A stretch of 64,000 bases of DNA from Sphingopyxis solisilvae (GCF_015475875.1 NZ_JADKYM010000008.1:1-64000), one strand, 5' to 3'; counted from the stretch's first letter, positions 43,144 to 52,322 are shown. The notes: generated from the sequence alone by a model not told the origin. Made by a program: numbers and translations.

Positions 43144-45585
43144 ATGTCGAAGTTCGTTTCACGTCTGTTGTTGTCGTCGGCGCTGGCGTTCGCGATGGCG
43201 CCGGTTGCCCAGGCGCAGACGCCGCCGCCCGAAGCCGACGGTGCCGATGCCGGCGAGGGCGGCAACGACATCGTCGTCATCGGGACGCGCCGCAAGGACC
43301 GCTCGGTCACCGACAGTTCGGTCGCGATCGACGTTATCGCGCCGGAAAGCATCACCGCGACCGGCTATACCGACGTGAACGACGCGCTGCGCACGCTCGT
43401 CCCGGCGTTCAACGCCCAGCGCCTGCAGGGCAACGACGGTTCGTCGTTCGTGCGCCCGATCACGCTGCGCGGTTCGCCCGCCGACCATGTCCTGCTGCTG
43501 ATGAACGGCAAGCGCCGCCACCGCGCCTCGATCGTCCAGATCGGCACTGGTCACTCGTCGACGTCGGGTTCGCAGGGTCAGGATTTCAACGTCATTCCGC
43601 CGATCGCGCTGTCGAGCGTCGAGGTGCTGCGCGACGGTGCGTCGGCGCAATATGGCTCCGACGCGATCGCCGGGGTGATCAACTTGGAACTGAAAAAACA
43701 GAAAAGCGGCGGCTCGATCATCGGGCAGGTCGGCGAATATTTCAGCAGCGGTGGCCGCACCTATGACATCCAGGGCCATATCGCGGTGCCGGTCGGCGAC
43801 AATGCCTATTTCAACCTGGCGGCCCAATATACCGATCAGGCCAAGGCTTATGCGCGCAAGGCCAGCCATGCCGGGGCCGTCGCGATGCGCGCGGCGGGTA
43901 TTCAGGGCGTGCCCGCGCATCCCGAAGGCAATCTCGACCCGCGCTATATGGCGTTCAAGTCGGTGTGGAACGCGGGAATCGAGCTGAGCGATGCGCTCGA
44001 ACTTTACACCTTCGGCAACTATATGACCGGCAAAAGCTCGGTCACCTTTGGTCTGCGCCAGCCGATCACCGCGGGCGGGCTGAACCGGCATGGTACCTAT
44101 GCCAATTCGGCCTTCGACCTGTCGCCGGCGCATCCGCAGCTGTTTGACCTGACCGCCATCTATCCGGGCGGCTTCACCCCCGAATTTGGCGGCCATCTCG
44201 AAGATTTCAGCGCCCTTGTCGGCCTTCGCGATCAGGAAGGCCCGCTGACCTGGGATTTGTCGGCGCGTTATGGCACCAACACCGTCGATTATTCGATCAC
44301 CGGCACGATCAACGCGTCGATGGGGGTCAATTCGCCGACGTCGTTCAAGCCGGGTTCGCTGACCCAGCGCGAAATCCAGTTCGACGGTGAAATTTCGTAC
44401 GAGCTGAACGACCAGATCCTGCTGTTCGCAGGCGCCAGCCATCGCCGGGAAACCTATGTCATCGGCCAGGGTGATCTTGCGAGCTATCTGACCGGGCCGC
44501 TGCGCGATCTGCCTGCCGGCTCGAACGGCTTCCAGGGCTTCTCGCCCGAATTTGCGGGAAGCTTTGACTCGAACAGCTACGCGGTGTTCGCCGAGGTGGA
44601 CGCCGACATCACCCCGTGGTGGAACCTGTCGGTCGCCGCGCGTTTCGAAGACTATGACCAGTTCGGCGACAATTTCAGCTACAAGGCGGCGACGCGGTTC
44701 GAACTGAGCGATGCGTTTGCGCTGCGCGGTTCGGTCAGCACCGGTTTCCGCGCTCCGGCGGCCGGGCAGGTGTTCGGGACCAGCCTGACCTCGCAGCTCG
44801 ATGGCGTCGGCGGCTTCATCCTCGACGCGGTCCTCGTCCCCGGTTCGCCCGCGGCGCAGGTTTTTGGGTCGAAGGCGCTGACCCCGGAAACGTCGTTCAA
44901 CATGTCCGCAGGGATCGTCTTCACCGGTCTGGACGGCTTCCTCGCCACGCTCGATTTCTATCAGATCGACGTGGACGATCGCCTGCTGCTGACCCCGTCG
45001 CGCAACACGACCGCTGCCGAGCGTGCGGCGCTGGCTGCGATCAACTTCCCGAACGGCGGCGACATCCAGCAAGTACGTTATTTCCAGAACGAGATGGACA
45101 CGCGGGTGCGCGGTTTCGATCTGGTCAGCACCTATCGCCACGGCTGGTCCGACAATGCCTCGACCGATTTCAGTCTGGCGGTGAACTATAACGAGCAGCA
45201 TCTGCGCGGGGCGCCGCCTCCGGGGTTCAGTCCGGCGATCGTCACCGAATTCGAACGGGGCACGCCGCGCTGGCGCGGTAATTTCTCGACGACAACCAAG
45301 GTTGGCGATTTTGGGTTCATGGCGCGCGCCGTCCATTATGGCGCCTGGCGCCGTCTCGACGGCGCCACCTTCCTGCCGCGCAAGGCGGTGACGCTGTTCG
45401 ACGCCGAAATCTCCTATACCGGGATCCAGGATGTCGAGCTGAGCGTCGGGGCGCGCAACATCTTCAACATCTTCCCGCCCGATCGCGGTCCGGCGCGTGC
45501 ACGCGCCGGCCTGATCTACGACAACCATAGTGTGTTCGGGGTTGCCGGCGGCTTCTATTATCTGAACGCCAAGTATAAATTCTGA
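43144..45585 (+). CDS. TonB-dependent receptor, peptide/amino-acid locus
   Basis: The 813-residue receptor has a signal peptide (about residues 1-24), a TonB-box-like NDIVVIGTRRKDRSVTDSSV stretch, a plug domain (about 55-175: YTDVNDALRTLVPAFNAQRL, LRDGASAQYGSDAIAGVIN) and a barrel ending with YYLNAKYKF. The plug is of the BtuB/CirA-like class rather than the carbohydrate class seen in the alginate locus. AAGGAGG lies 6 bp before the ATG. Divergent from the amidohydrolase, it probably imports peptides or derivatives. Confidence 0.87.
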   Translation: MSKFVSRLLLSSALAFAMAPVAQAQTPPPEADGADAGEGGNDIVVIGTRRKDRSVTDSSVAIDVIAPESITATGYTDVNDALRTLVPAFNAQRLQGNDGSSFVRPITLRGSPADHVLLLMNGKRRHRASIVQIGTGHSSTSGSQGQDFNVIPPIALSSVEVLRDGASAQYGSDAIAGVINLELKKQKSGGSIIGQVGEYFSSGGRTYDIQGHIAVPVGDNAYFNLAAQYTDQAKAYARKASHAGAVAMRAAGIQGVPAHPEGNLDPRYMAFKSVWNAGIELSDALELYTFGNYMTGKSSVTFGLRQPITAGGLNRHGTYANSAFDLSPAHPQLFDLTAIYPGGFTPEFGGHLEDFSALVGLRDQEGPLTWDLSARYGTNTVDYSITGTINASMGVNSPTSFKPGSLTQREIQFDGEISYELNDQILLFAGASHRRETYVIGQGDLASYLTGPLRDLPAGSNGFQGFSPEFAGSFDSNSYAVFAEVDADITPWWNLSVAARFEDYDQFGDNFSYKAATRFELSDAFALRGSVSTGFRAPAAGQVFGTSLTSQLDGVGGFILDAVLVPGSPAAQVFGSKALTPETSFNMSAGIVFTGLDGFLATLDFYQIDVDDRLLLTPSRNTTAAERAALAAINFPNGGDIQQVRYFQNEMDTRVRGFDLVSTYRHGWSDNASTDFSLAVNYNEQHLRGAPPPGFSPAIVTEFERGTPRWRGNFSTTTKVGDFGFMARAVHYGAWRRLDGATFLPRKAVTLFDAEISYTGIQDVELSVGARNIFNIFPPDRGPARARAGLIYDNHSVFGVAGGFYYLNAKYKF

Positions 45586-45779
45586 TCCTCGCACCTCGCG
45601 GGACGCAGACTGTTTCCGGTGGGCATATGCGGCGCTGACATGGGCGAATGTCAGCGCCGTAGCCTATCGGAAATTTGTGCATTATAGGATCGTGAAGCGG
45701 ACAGGATGGGGCTTGTCTTGATGCCCGATCCGAACCCGTCGATCTTGCACTGTTTGGCCAAGGTAAGGACCGCCGATAT

Positions 45780-46403
45780 ATGCCCCCCAAAACAGCAGAT
45801 GAGCCGGAAATTCTGGGTGCCGTTCGTCAATCGAAGCGGCCCCGAACCGAAGGATTTCATCTGGGGCGCCGCCTGCACCAGCTGCGCCGCGAACGCGGGA
45901 TGACGCTGGAAGATGCCGGGCGCCTGACGTCGCTCGCCGCATCGACGCTGTCGAAGATCGAAAATGACCAGATGTCGCCGACCTTTGATGTCGTGCAGAA
46001 GCTGGCGCTGGGGTTCGACATCGATATTACCGAACTGTTTGCCAGCAATAGCGGACAGGATGCGGCCGGGCGGCGCAGCATCACCCTTGCCGGAGCGGGG
46101 CGCCCGATGGAAACCCCGGTCTATAATCACCGCCTGATCGCGGTCGAATTGAAGCACAAGAAGATCCTGCCGTTCGTTACCACGATCAAGGCGCGCAGCC
46201 TGGAGGATTTCAAGACCTGGTCGCAGCACAGCGGCGAGGAGTTCCTATATGTGCTGGAGGGCGAAATCTGTTTCCAGACCGAGCATTATGAACCCGCAAT
46301 CCTGGGGGTCGGCGACAGCGTCTATATCGACAGCAGTATGCAGCACGCCGCCTATTCGACCAGTGAGCAGGACGCGGTTGTGCTTTGGGTGAACACCGGT
46401 TGA
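45780..46403 (+). CDS. XRE-family regulator with C-terminal cupin
   Basis: The 207-residue protein has a helix-turn-helix (about residues 28-85: LGRRLHQLRRERGMTLEDAG, ASTLSKIENDQMSPTF) and a cupin ligand-binding domain (about 120-205: HSGEEFLYVLEGEICFQTEH, LGVGDSVYIDSSMQHAAYS). Such HTH-cupin proteins regulate amino-acid, polyamine or peptide catabolism genes in response to small ligands. It lies between the TonB receptor and the M19 dipeptidase. GGAAA-TTT sites upstream of it and both neighbours are candidate operators. Confidence 0.87.
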   Translation: MPPKTADEPEILGAVRQSKRPRTEGFHLGRRLHQLRRERGMTLEDAGRLTSLAASTLSKIENDQMSPTFDVVQKLALGFDIDITELFASNSGQDAAGRRSITLAGAGRPMETPVYNHRLIAVELKHKKILPFVTTIKARSLEDFKTWSQHSGEEFLYVLEGEICFQTEHYEPAILGVGDSVYIDSSMQHAAYSTSEQDAVVLWVNTG

Positions 46404-46503
46404 TTTCGCCGACTTCGCGTGCTTGGCGCGGAAAATTGCGTCGCTTGCAATAATTTTCTTATCGGCTATAAATTTCCAATAGAAAATATTGGGAGTCGGC
46501 AGG

Positions 46504-47568
46504 ATGGACAGGCGGCAATTTGTGCTCTCGGGCGCGGCGATGACAGCGGCGGTGGCGATGGCGCCCGCTTTGGCGGCGAAACAGTCTACTCGCCCGCTGA
46601 CCTTTGACGCGATGGGCGAGGTGCGCTTCGAATATGACGCGGCGCTGGTCGGCCAGATGCGCGATAGCGGGCTCGATGCAATTACCGTCACCTTGTGCGA
46701 TCCCAAGACCTACGAAACCCGTGCCTATGAGGACGCGATCCAGGCCGTGCTCGACCATGACGCGCATATCGCCGTCAACCCCGCGCTGTTCCTGAAAGCG
46801 ACGCGCACCGCCGATATCGATGTTGCGCGCCGGAATGGCCAGATCGCGATCTACTATCTGTTCCAGAACAGCACCCAGTTCGGCCGCGACCTCGACAACA
46901 TCGACCTGTTCTACAAGCTGGGCGTTCGATCGTCGCAGATCACCTATAATGACCAGAATTGGGCGGGCGCCGGGTGCAAGGAGCTGGGCAGCAACGGGCT
47001 GACCCACTGGGGCCGCGCGGTGGTCGAGCGGATGAACAAGCTCGGGATGCTGATCGACCTGTCGCACGCCAATATGCAGACGATGGCCGACACGATCAAC
47101 GCATCGACCGACCCGGTGATCATTTCGCACACCGCCTGCATGGCGCTGCACAAAAATGTCCGCAACACGACCGACGAGAATCTGCGGCTGCTCGCGAGCA
47201 AGGGCGGGGTGGTCGGCATCTGCCAGATGCGGCCGTTCCTGACCACCAAGCGCCAGGGCGCGCTCGCCGACTATTTCCGTCATATCGACCATGCGGTGAA
47301 GCTGATCGGCGCCGACCATGTCGCGATCGGCAGCGACCGCGACCACCGCGTCGTCGAAATGACCGACGCCTATATCGCTGAACTGAAGGCCGAGGAGGGC
47401 GCCAATTTTAACGAGGCCGACTGGCCGCTGTTCATCGACGAACTCAACGGCCCGCGCCGGATGGAAGTGGTGTGGGACGGGGTGCGCAAGCTGGGTTATG
47501 CGTCGAGCGATGTCGAAAAGATTATGGGAACCAATGTCCGCCGCATCTATCAGGATGTGGTCGGATGA
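46504..47568 (+). CDS. Exported M19 (membrane dipeptidase) family protein with altered metal site
   Basis: The 354-residue protein has a Tat/Sec-type signal (MDRRQFVLSGAAM) and the renal-dipeptidase fold: DNIDLFYKLGVRSSQITYND (about residues 131-150), LIDLSHAN (His188), PVIISHTAC (His209) and IGSDRDH (Asp278). The N-terminal HxD metal pair is replaced by DAMG (about 35-38), and the bridging glutamate position looks like Gln121 (YLFQNSTQFG). So it may bind one metal, use another chemistry, or be inactive. The ATG at 46504 is preceded by GGGAG. It is coupled to the TPR gene by a 4-bp overlap. Confidence 0.8.
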   Translation: MDRRQFVLSGAAMTAAVAMAPALAAKQSTRPLTFDAMGEVRFEYDAALVGQMRDSGLDAITVTLCDPKTYETRAYEDAIQAVLDHDAHIAVNPALFLKATRTADIDVARRNGQIAIYYLFQNSTQFGRDLDNIDLFYKLGVRSSQITYNDQNWAGAGCKELGSNGLTHWGRAVVERMNKLGMLIDLSHANMQTMADTINASTDPVIISHTACMALHKNVRNTTDENLRLLASKGGVVGICQMRPFLTTKRQGALADYFRHIDHAVKLIGADHVAIGSDRDHRVVEMTDAYIAELKAEEGANFNEADWPLFIDELNGPRRMEVVWDGVRKLGYASSDVEKIMGTNVRRIYQDVVG

Positions 47569-48506
47569 GCGTGCGGTTGATGGGCGGCGCAGGGATCGCA
47601 CTGGCGCTGGTACTCGCGGCGGGTCCGGCGGCGTCGCAGCCTGCCGCTACAAGCGCGGGCCAATGCACGACCAGCCTGATCGGCACCCCGCTGACGCTGC
47701 CAAAATTTTCGGAGGCGACGCAAAAGCGGCTCGATCAGGACATCGAGATCGCCCGCGCCGCGCTGCGCATCGCGCCCGACCGCGAGGATTCGCATATCTG
47801 GCTGGGGCGCCGCCTCGATTATGCCGGGCGGATCTGCGACGCGGTCGATGCGTTCACCGACGGGCTGAAGGCCTTTCCGAACAGTTATAAACTCTATCGC
47901 TTTCGCGCCCGCGACCTGACCCGCGCGCGCCAGTTCGACGCGGCGCTCGCCGACTATAGCAAGGCGCTGGAACTGATGGGCGACACCCCCGACAGCTTCG
48001 AACCCGACGGGCTGCCCAATCCGATCGGGCTGACGATCAGCACCTATCGCGGCAATATCGTCTATTATCACGCGCAGACCAGCTTCGCGACCGGTGACTA
48101 TCAGACCGTCGTCGACGGCATGGCGAAATCGCTCGCGCTGGCGGCCGATTTTGCGCGCGACGACATGCGCGTGCCGACCGCCTATTGGACGTACATCGCT
48201 TACCGGAAGATGGGCGAGCATGCCAAGGCGCGCGCCGCGATCGACGCGATCGAACCAGGGCTGAAACTGATCGAGAACGACATCTATTATCAGGCGGTGC
48301 AGATCATGCAGGGGCGGCTGAAGCCCGCCGACGTCGGTGCGACCAAGGACAGCACGATCAAGTTCGCGATCGCGATGGAGCGCCGTTTTGCGGGCGATGA
48401 AGCGGGCGCCAAGGCGCTGCTGGCCGAGATCATCGCCGAAAACGCGCAGGGCCATTGGCCCTCGGAAGCCGAGCTGGCGGCGCCCGACCGCGCGCCGCGG
48501 CGATAA
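47565..48506 (+). CDS. Exported TPR-repeat protein (paralogue B)
   Basis: The 313-residue protein has a signal peptide (about residues 1-25) and tetratricopeptide-like helices (about 45-290: AALRIAPDREDSHIWLGRRL, AFTDGLKAFPNSYKLYRFRA, ARQFDAALADYSKALELMG). It shares with the TPR protein at 38959-39951 the early segment TSLIGTPL, the layout and the genomic setting next to an exported hydrolase. ATGA overlap with the M19 gene implies coupled translation. It could be a partner or scaffold of the dipeptidase-like protein. Confidence 0.75.
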   Translation: MSVRLMGGAGIALALVLAAGPAASQPAATSAGQCTTSLIGTPLTLPKFSEATQKRLDQDIEIARAALRIAPDREDSHIWLGRRLDYAGRICDAVDAFTDGLKAFPNSYKLYRFRARDLTRARQFDAALADYSKALELMGDTPDSFEPDGLPNPIGLTISTYRGNIVYYHAQTSFATGDYQTVVDGMAKSLALAADFARDDMRVPTAYWTYIAYRKMGEHAKARAAIDAIEPGLKLIENDIYYQAVQIMQGRLKPADVGATKDSTIKFAIAMERRFAGDEAGAKALLAEIIAENAQGHWPSEAELAAPDRAPRR

Positions 48507-48546
48507 CCCAACCGGACACCAATCGGTCGCACCCCGTCCACCGTTT

Positions 48547-48565
48547 CCCGCCTGACGAAGGCGGG
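48547..48565 (+). terminator. Possible terminator hairpin after the TPR gene
   Basis: CCCGCC (48547-48552) and GGCGGG (48560-48565) form a 6-bp stem with a 7-base loop, 40 bp after the TPR stop. There is no T-run directly after it (the nearest is about 14 bases on), so it would be a weak intrinsic terminator or a transcript-end stabiliser. Confidence 0.4.
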
Positions 48566-48731
48566 AGGCTTGGACGTTGTTTTTACCGTCGGGTGCCAGA
48601 ACATGCGGCATCTCGCTGCGGTCTGCGTCCCCCAAGCCGATATTCTCTCACGCTGCTATTTTGTCGCTTGCCCTTGATTTCGGAGGCGCTTTGCGCGCAC
48701 GCTGAATGTGTTTGATGACAGGGGGAAATTC

Positions 48732-50510
48732 ATGGCAGTAGAGACAGCCAGCCACGCTGCGGAGGCCGCGGCGCACGGCTTCGACCTGCTGCCGATCGTC
48801 GTGCTCCTGGCCGCGGCGGTGGTCGCGGTGCCGTTGTTCAAACGCCTGGGACTCGGCTCGGTGCTGGGCTATCTGGCGGCGGGGCTTGCGATCGGGCCGT
48901 TCGGGATTGGGCTGTTTTCCGACCCGCAGGCAATCCTTCACGTCGCCGAACTGGGCGTCGTCATGTTCCTCTTCGTCATCGGGCTGGAGATGCAGCCGTC
49001 GCGGCTCTGGGCGATGCGCGGCGAGATTTTCGGCCTCGGGCTGGCGCAGGTCGGCATTGCGATGGGCCTGCTGACCTGCGTCGGACTGGTGCTCGGCTAT
49101 CCGGTCGCGGTCAGCTTTGTCGCGGGGACCGGCTTCGTCCTGACATCGACCGCGATTGCCATGCAGATGCTCGATGAGCGCAATGCGCTCGGCCAGCCGC
49201 GCGGGCGACGCGTCGTGGCGATCCTGCTGCTCGAGGATCTGGCGATCGTGCCGCTGCTCGCGCTCGTCGCCTTCCTCGCACCGGGCGGCGAGGCGGTATC
49301 GACCGCCGACCGATTCCTCGCGATCGCGATCGGGATTGGCGCCATATTGGGGCTGATCGTCGCGGGCCGCTATCTGCTCGACCCCATGTTCCGGCTGCTC
49401 GGGCGGACGAAGGCGCGCGAGGTGATGACCGCGGCGGCCTTGCTCGTCGTGCTGGGGTCGGCGCTGTTGATGCAGCTTGCCGGCCTGTCGATGGCGATGG
49501 GCGCGTTCCTGGCCGGGGTGCTGTTGTCCGAATCCTCGTTCCGCCATCAGCTCGAAGCCGATGTCGAGCCGTTCCGCGGTGTGTTGCTCGGCCTGTTCTT
49601 CCTTGGGGTCGGCATGGCGCTCGATCTCGACATCGTCGCCGCGAACGCGGGGCTAATCGCAATTTCGGTGGTGGCCTATATCATATTGAAGATGATCTCC
49701 ATCTATGGCGTTGCGCGGCTGTTCAAGCACGAACGCGGCGAGGCGATCGAGCGCGCGGTGCTGATGGCGCAGGGCGGCGAATTCGCCTTTGTCCTCTATG
49801 CCGCCGCCGTCGGGGTCGGGATCATTGATGCCGAGGCGAACGCGATCCTGACCGCGATCATCATCGTGTCGATGGTGCTGACCCCGATCATGGTGATCCT
49901 GCACGACCGCTTCCTGCCCAAGGTCGCGCCGTCGATCGAGGGGCTGGAAATTCCGCATGATTTGCGCGCCAGCGTGCTGCTCATCGGCTTCGGCCGATTC
50001 GGGCAGATTGTCAGCCAGCCGCTGATCGCGCAAAATTGCTCGCTGTCGTTGATCGATACCGACACGATCGCGATCCGCGAGGCGGAGGCGTTCGGGTTCA
50101 AAATCTATTATGGCGACGGCACCCGGCTCGACATTCTGCACGCCGCGGGGGCGCACGCCGCCAAGCTGATCGTGGTGGCGGTCGACGACCGCGAAACGTC
50201 GAACCGCATCGTCGAGCTGATCCGCGCCGAATTTCCCAACACCCGATTGTTCGTTCGCGCGTTCGACCGCGAACATGCCGCCGAGCTCAACCGCGCCGGG
50301 GTGACGTACCAGATCCGCGAAACCTTTGAATCGGCGCTGCTGCTGGCCGAAGAGGCGTTGCGCGCGATGGAGGTTGACGAGGAAACGATCGCCGATCTGA
50401 TGGAGGATACGCGGCGCCGCGACGCCGAACGGCTGATTATCGAAACCGCCGAGGATATTTACGCCAGCCGCCACTTGATCCGCGGCAATATGCCCGGTGC
50501 CAACAGCTGA
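48732..50510 (+). CDS. Kef-type cation:proton antiporter with TrkA-N domain
   Basis: The 592-residue membrane protein has about 12-13 helices of the CPA2 antiporter family (residues about 15-395: GLGSVLGYLAAGLAIGPFGI, LFVIGLEMQPSRLWAMR, MGAFLAGVLLSES) followed by a cytosolic TrkA-N nucleotide-binding domain (about 415-530: VLLIGFGRFGQIVSQPLIAQ, YYGDGTRLDIL). It exchanges potassium or another cation for protons. The ATG at 48732 has GGGGGAAA upstream; an earlier ATG lacks one. It is a single-gene unit unrelated to its neighbours. Confidence 0.9.
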   Translation: MAVETASHAAEAAAHGFDLLPIVVLLAAAVVAVPLFKRLGLGSVLGYLAAGLAIGPFGIGLFSDPQAILHVAELGVVMFLFVIGLEMQPSRLWAMRGEIFGLGLAQVGIAMGLLTCVGLVLGYPVAVSFVAGTGFVLTSTAIAMQMLDERNALGQPRGRRVVAILLLEDLAIVPLLALVAFLAPGGEAVSTADRFLAIAIGIGAILGLIVAGRYLLDPMFRLLGRTKAREVMTAAALLVVLGSALLMQLAGLSMAMGAFLAGVLLSESSFRHQLEADVEPFRGVLLGLFFLGVGMALDLDIVAANAGLIAISVVAYIILKMISIYGVARLFKHERGEAIERAVLMAQGGEFAFVLYAAAVGVGIIDAEANAILTAIIIVSMVLTPIMVILHDRFLPKVAPSIEGLEIPHDLRASVLLIGFGRFGQIVSQPLIAQNCSLSLIDTDTIAIREAEAFGFKIYYGDGTRLDILHAAGAHAAKLIVVAVDDRETSNRIVELIRAEFPNTRLFVRAFDREHAAELNRAGVTYQIRETFESALLLAEEALRAMEVDEETIADLMEDTRRRDAERLIIETAEDIYASRHLIRGNMPGANS

Positions 50511-50675
50511 CCGGCAGGCGTTTTTCGCGAGGAGCAAAGGGAAACCTTTGTCCCCCGTCCGCCACCTTTGGCAGCCGCGACGGGGGACGAGGTTGGTCGT
50601 GCACAATGGAACAATAGGTGAACACCTGTGCCTCGTCAACCCCCTTTTGTTCTCATCGCCGCGCCGGACCGAGCG

Positions 50676-50691
50676 TTGACGTAAACGTCAA
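50676..50691. promoter_or_regulatory. TTGACGT-AA-ACGTCAA palindrome before the SDR/hydratase operon
   Basis: Two perfect 7-bp arms with a 2-bp centre, 37 bp upstream of the SDR start. From memory this resembles sites of MerR-type LiuR regulators, which control branched-chain amino-acid and fatty-acid breakdown. That would suit the enoyl-CoA hydratase in the operon. No such regulator is in the window. Confidence 0.45.
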
Positions 50692-50727
50692 TCGGCGCCA
50701 AGGCAGCGGTAGCAACGAAAGGGAGAG

Positions 50728-51507
50728 ATGATGGCCGCAGCACCCCAGTTCGATCTGTCCGGGCGCGTGGCGCTCGTCACCGGCGCCTCTTCGGGACTGG
50801 GCGCCGGCTTTGCGAAAGCGCTTGCGGCGGCGGGGGCCAGGGTCGTGCTCGCCGCACGCCGCGCTGACAAGCTCGCCGAGCAAGTGACGGCGATCAAGGC
50901 GACGGGCGGGCAGGCGATTGCGGTCAGCATGGACGTCACCGACGAAGCCTCCACTATCGCCGCCTATGACGCTGCCGAAGCTGCGTTCGGCACCGTCGAT
51001 ACGATCGTCGCCAACGCCGGTGTGGCGACCGAGAAAATGGCGATGGGCCTGTCGGTTGACGACGTCGATTTCCTGCTCGCGGCCAATGTCCGCGGCGTTT
51101 TCCTGACCGCGAACGAGGGCGCGAAGCGCCTCGACAAGGCGGGCAGCCGCGAGAAGGAACATGGCCGCATCGTCCTGATCGGGTCGATTACCGCCGAGAA
51201 GATCTTTCCCGCCACCTCGGTCTATGGCGCGACCAAGGCGGCGGTGCGCCATCTCGGCAAGGCGCTGGCGCGCGAATGGGCGCGGCGCGGGATTTGCGTC
51301 AATGTGATCCAACCCGGCTATTTCGAATCCGAAATGACCGCCGAGCTGTTCGACAGCGACCTTGGCGCGGCGATGGTCAAAAGCTTTCCGCGCCAGCGAA
51401 TGCGTCCGGCGAGCGACCTGCACGCGCCCCTGTTGATGCTCTGCTCCGACGCCGCGCGCGGCATCACGGGCAGCGTCTTCACTATCGACGACGGTCAGAC
51501 GCTGTGA
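50728..51507 (+). CDS. SDR family oxidoreductase, acyl-CoA-metabolism context
   Basis: The 259-residue SDR has TGASSGLGAGFAKAL (about residues 18-32), ANAGVATE (about 95), the catalytic Ser in LIGSITAEK and YGATKAAV, and ends FTIDDGQTL. AAAGGGAGAG precedes two consecutive ATGs (50728 and 50731); either may be used. It overlaps the enoyl-CoA hydratase start by 4 bp (GTGA), so the two likely work on the same acyl-CoA substrate, for example as a hydroxyacyl dehydrogenase. Confidence 0.85.
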   Translation: MMAAAPQFDLSGRVALVTGASSGLGAGFAKALAAAGARVVLAARRADKLAEQVTAIKATGGQAIAVSMDVTDEASTIAAYDAAEAAFGTVDTIVANAGVATEKMAMGLSVDDVDFLLAANVRGVFLTANEGAKRLDKAGSREKEHGRIVLIGSITAEKIFPATSVYGATKAAVRHLGKALAREWARRGICVNVIQPGYFESEMTAELFDSDLGAAMVKSFPRQRMRPASDLHAPLLMLCSDAARGITGSVFTIDDGQTL

Positions 51508-52292
51508 GCGAACTGCTGATCGAGGCGCGCGGGCCGGTCGAGATCGCGACGCTCAACCGCCCCGACCGGCTCAATGCGCTGAACGAGAGGCTGGTCGAGG
51601 AGCTCAACGCCTATTTTGCCGGGCTTGCCGACCGCCCAGACGTGCGCGTCGTCATCCTGCGCGGGGCGGGGCGCGGCTTCTGTGCCGGGCTCGACATTCA
51701 GGAAGACCGGTCGTCGGACGAGACGCCGGTGCTCCGCACGCTCCGCACCCAGACCGCCATCGGCAACATCTATCGCAAGATGCGCGCCTGTCCACAGCCG
51801 ATCATCGCGCTCGGCCACGGCGCCGCGTGCGGCGGCGGGCTGTCACTGCTGCTCGCGTCCGACGTGCGCTATGCGGCGCCGTCGTTCAAGGCGAACGCCG
51901 CTTACATCCGCATCGGCCTCGGCGGTTGCGATATGGCGTCGAGCTATTTCCTGCCGCGGCTGGTCGGCGCGAGCCTTGCGGCGGAAATGATCCTGACCGG
52001 GCGCTTCATCGACGCCGAGCGCGCGATCCGCGCCGGGCTGGTCAGCGAGATCGTCGATGAGGACGCATTGCTGGGTCGCGGCCTCGCGCTGGCGGACGAG
52101 ATGCTGGCGACCAGCCCGCATGGCCTGCGGCTGTCGAAACAGGCGCTGAACCTCAATATCGACGCGCAGAGCCTCGACGCCGCGATGGCGATCGAGGATC
52201 GCCAGCAGGTCATCCTGTCGGCGACCGAAGATCATCGCGAAGCGCTCGCCGCCTTCCTCGAGAAACGCGCGCCCGAATATCGCGAACGATAG
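51504..52292 (+). CDS. Enoyl-CoA hydratase/isomerase family protein
   Basis: The 262-residue crotonase-fold protein has the CoA-binding and oxyanion segments RGAGRGFCAGLDIQED (about residues 53-68) and ALGHGAACGGGLSLLLASDV (about 102-121), and the IGLGGCDMASSYFLPRLVG block (about 138-156). The usual second catalytic glutamate region reads GLGGCDMASS, so the chemistry may differ from classical hydration. The start is a GTG overlapping the SDR stop. Confidence 0.87.
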   Translation: MSELLIEARGPVEIATLNRPDRLNALNERLVEELNAYFAGLADRPDVRVVILRGAGRGFCAGLDIQEDRSSDETPVLRTLRTQTAIGNIYRKMRACPQPIIALGHGAACGGGLSLLLASDVRYAAPSFKANAAYIRIGLGGCDMASSYFLPRLVGASLAAEMILTGRFIDAERAIRAGLVSEIVDEDALLGRGLALADEMLATSPHGLRLSKQALNLNIDAQSLDAAMAIEDRQQVILSATEDHREALAAFLEKRAPEYRER

Positions 52293-52322
52293 CCCGCGCG
52301 TCAACTTGACTCGCCGATATAT

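Noticed and set aside
43159-45594. 811-codon open frame on the minus strand
   Set aside because: It is the mirror of the TonB receptor, which has a signal peptide, plug and barrel motifs; the minus frame has none.
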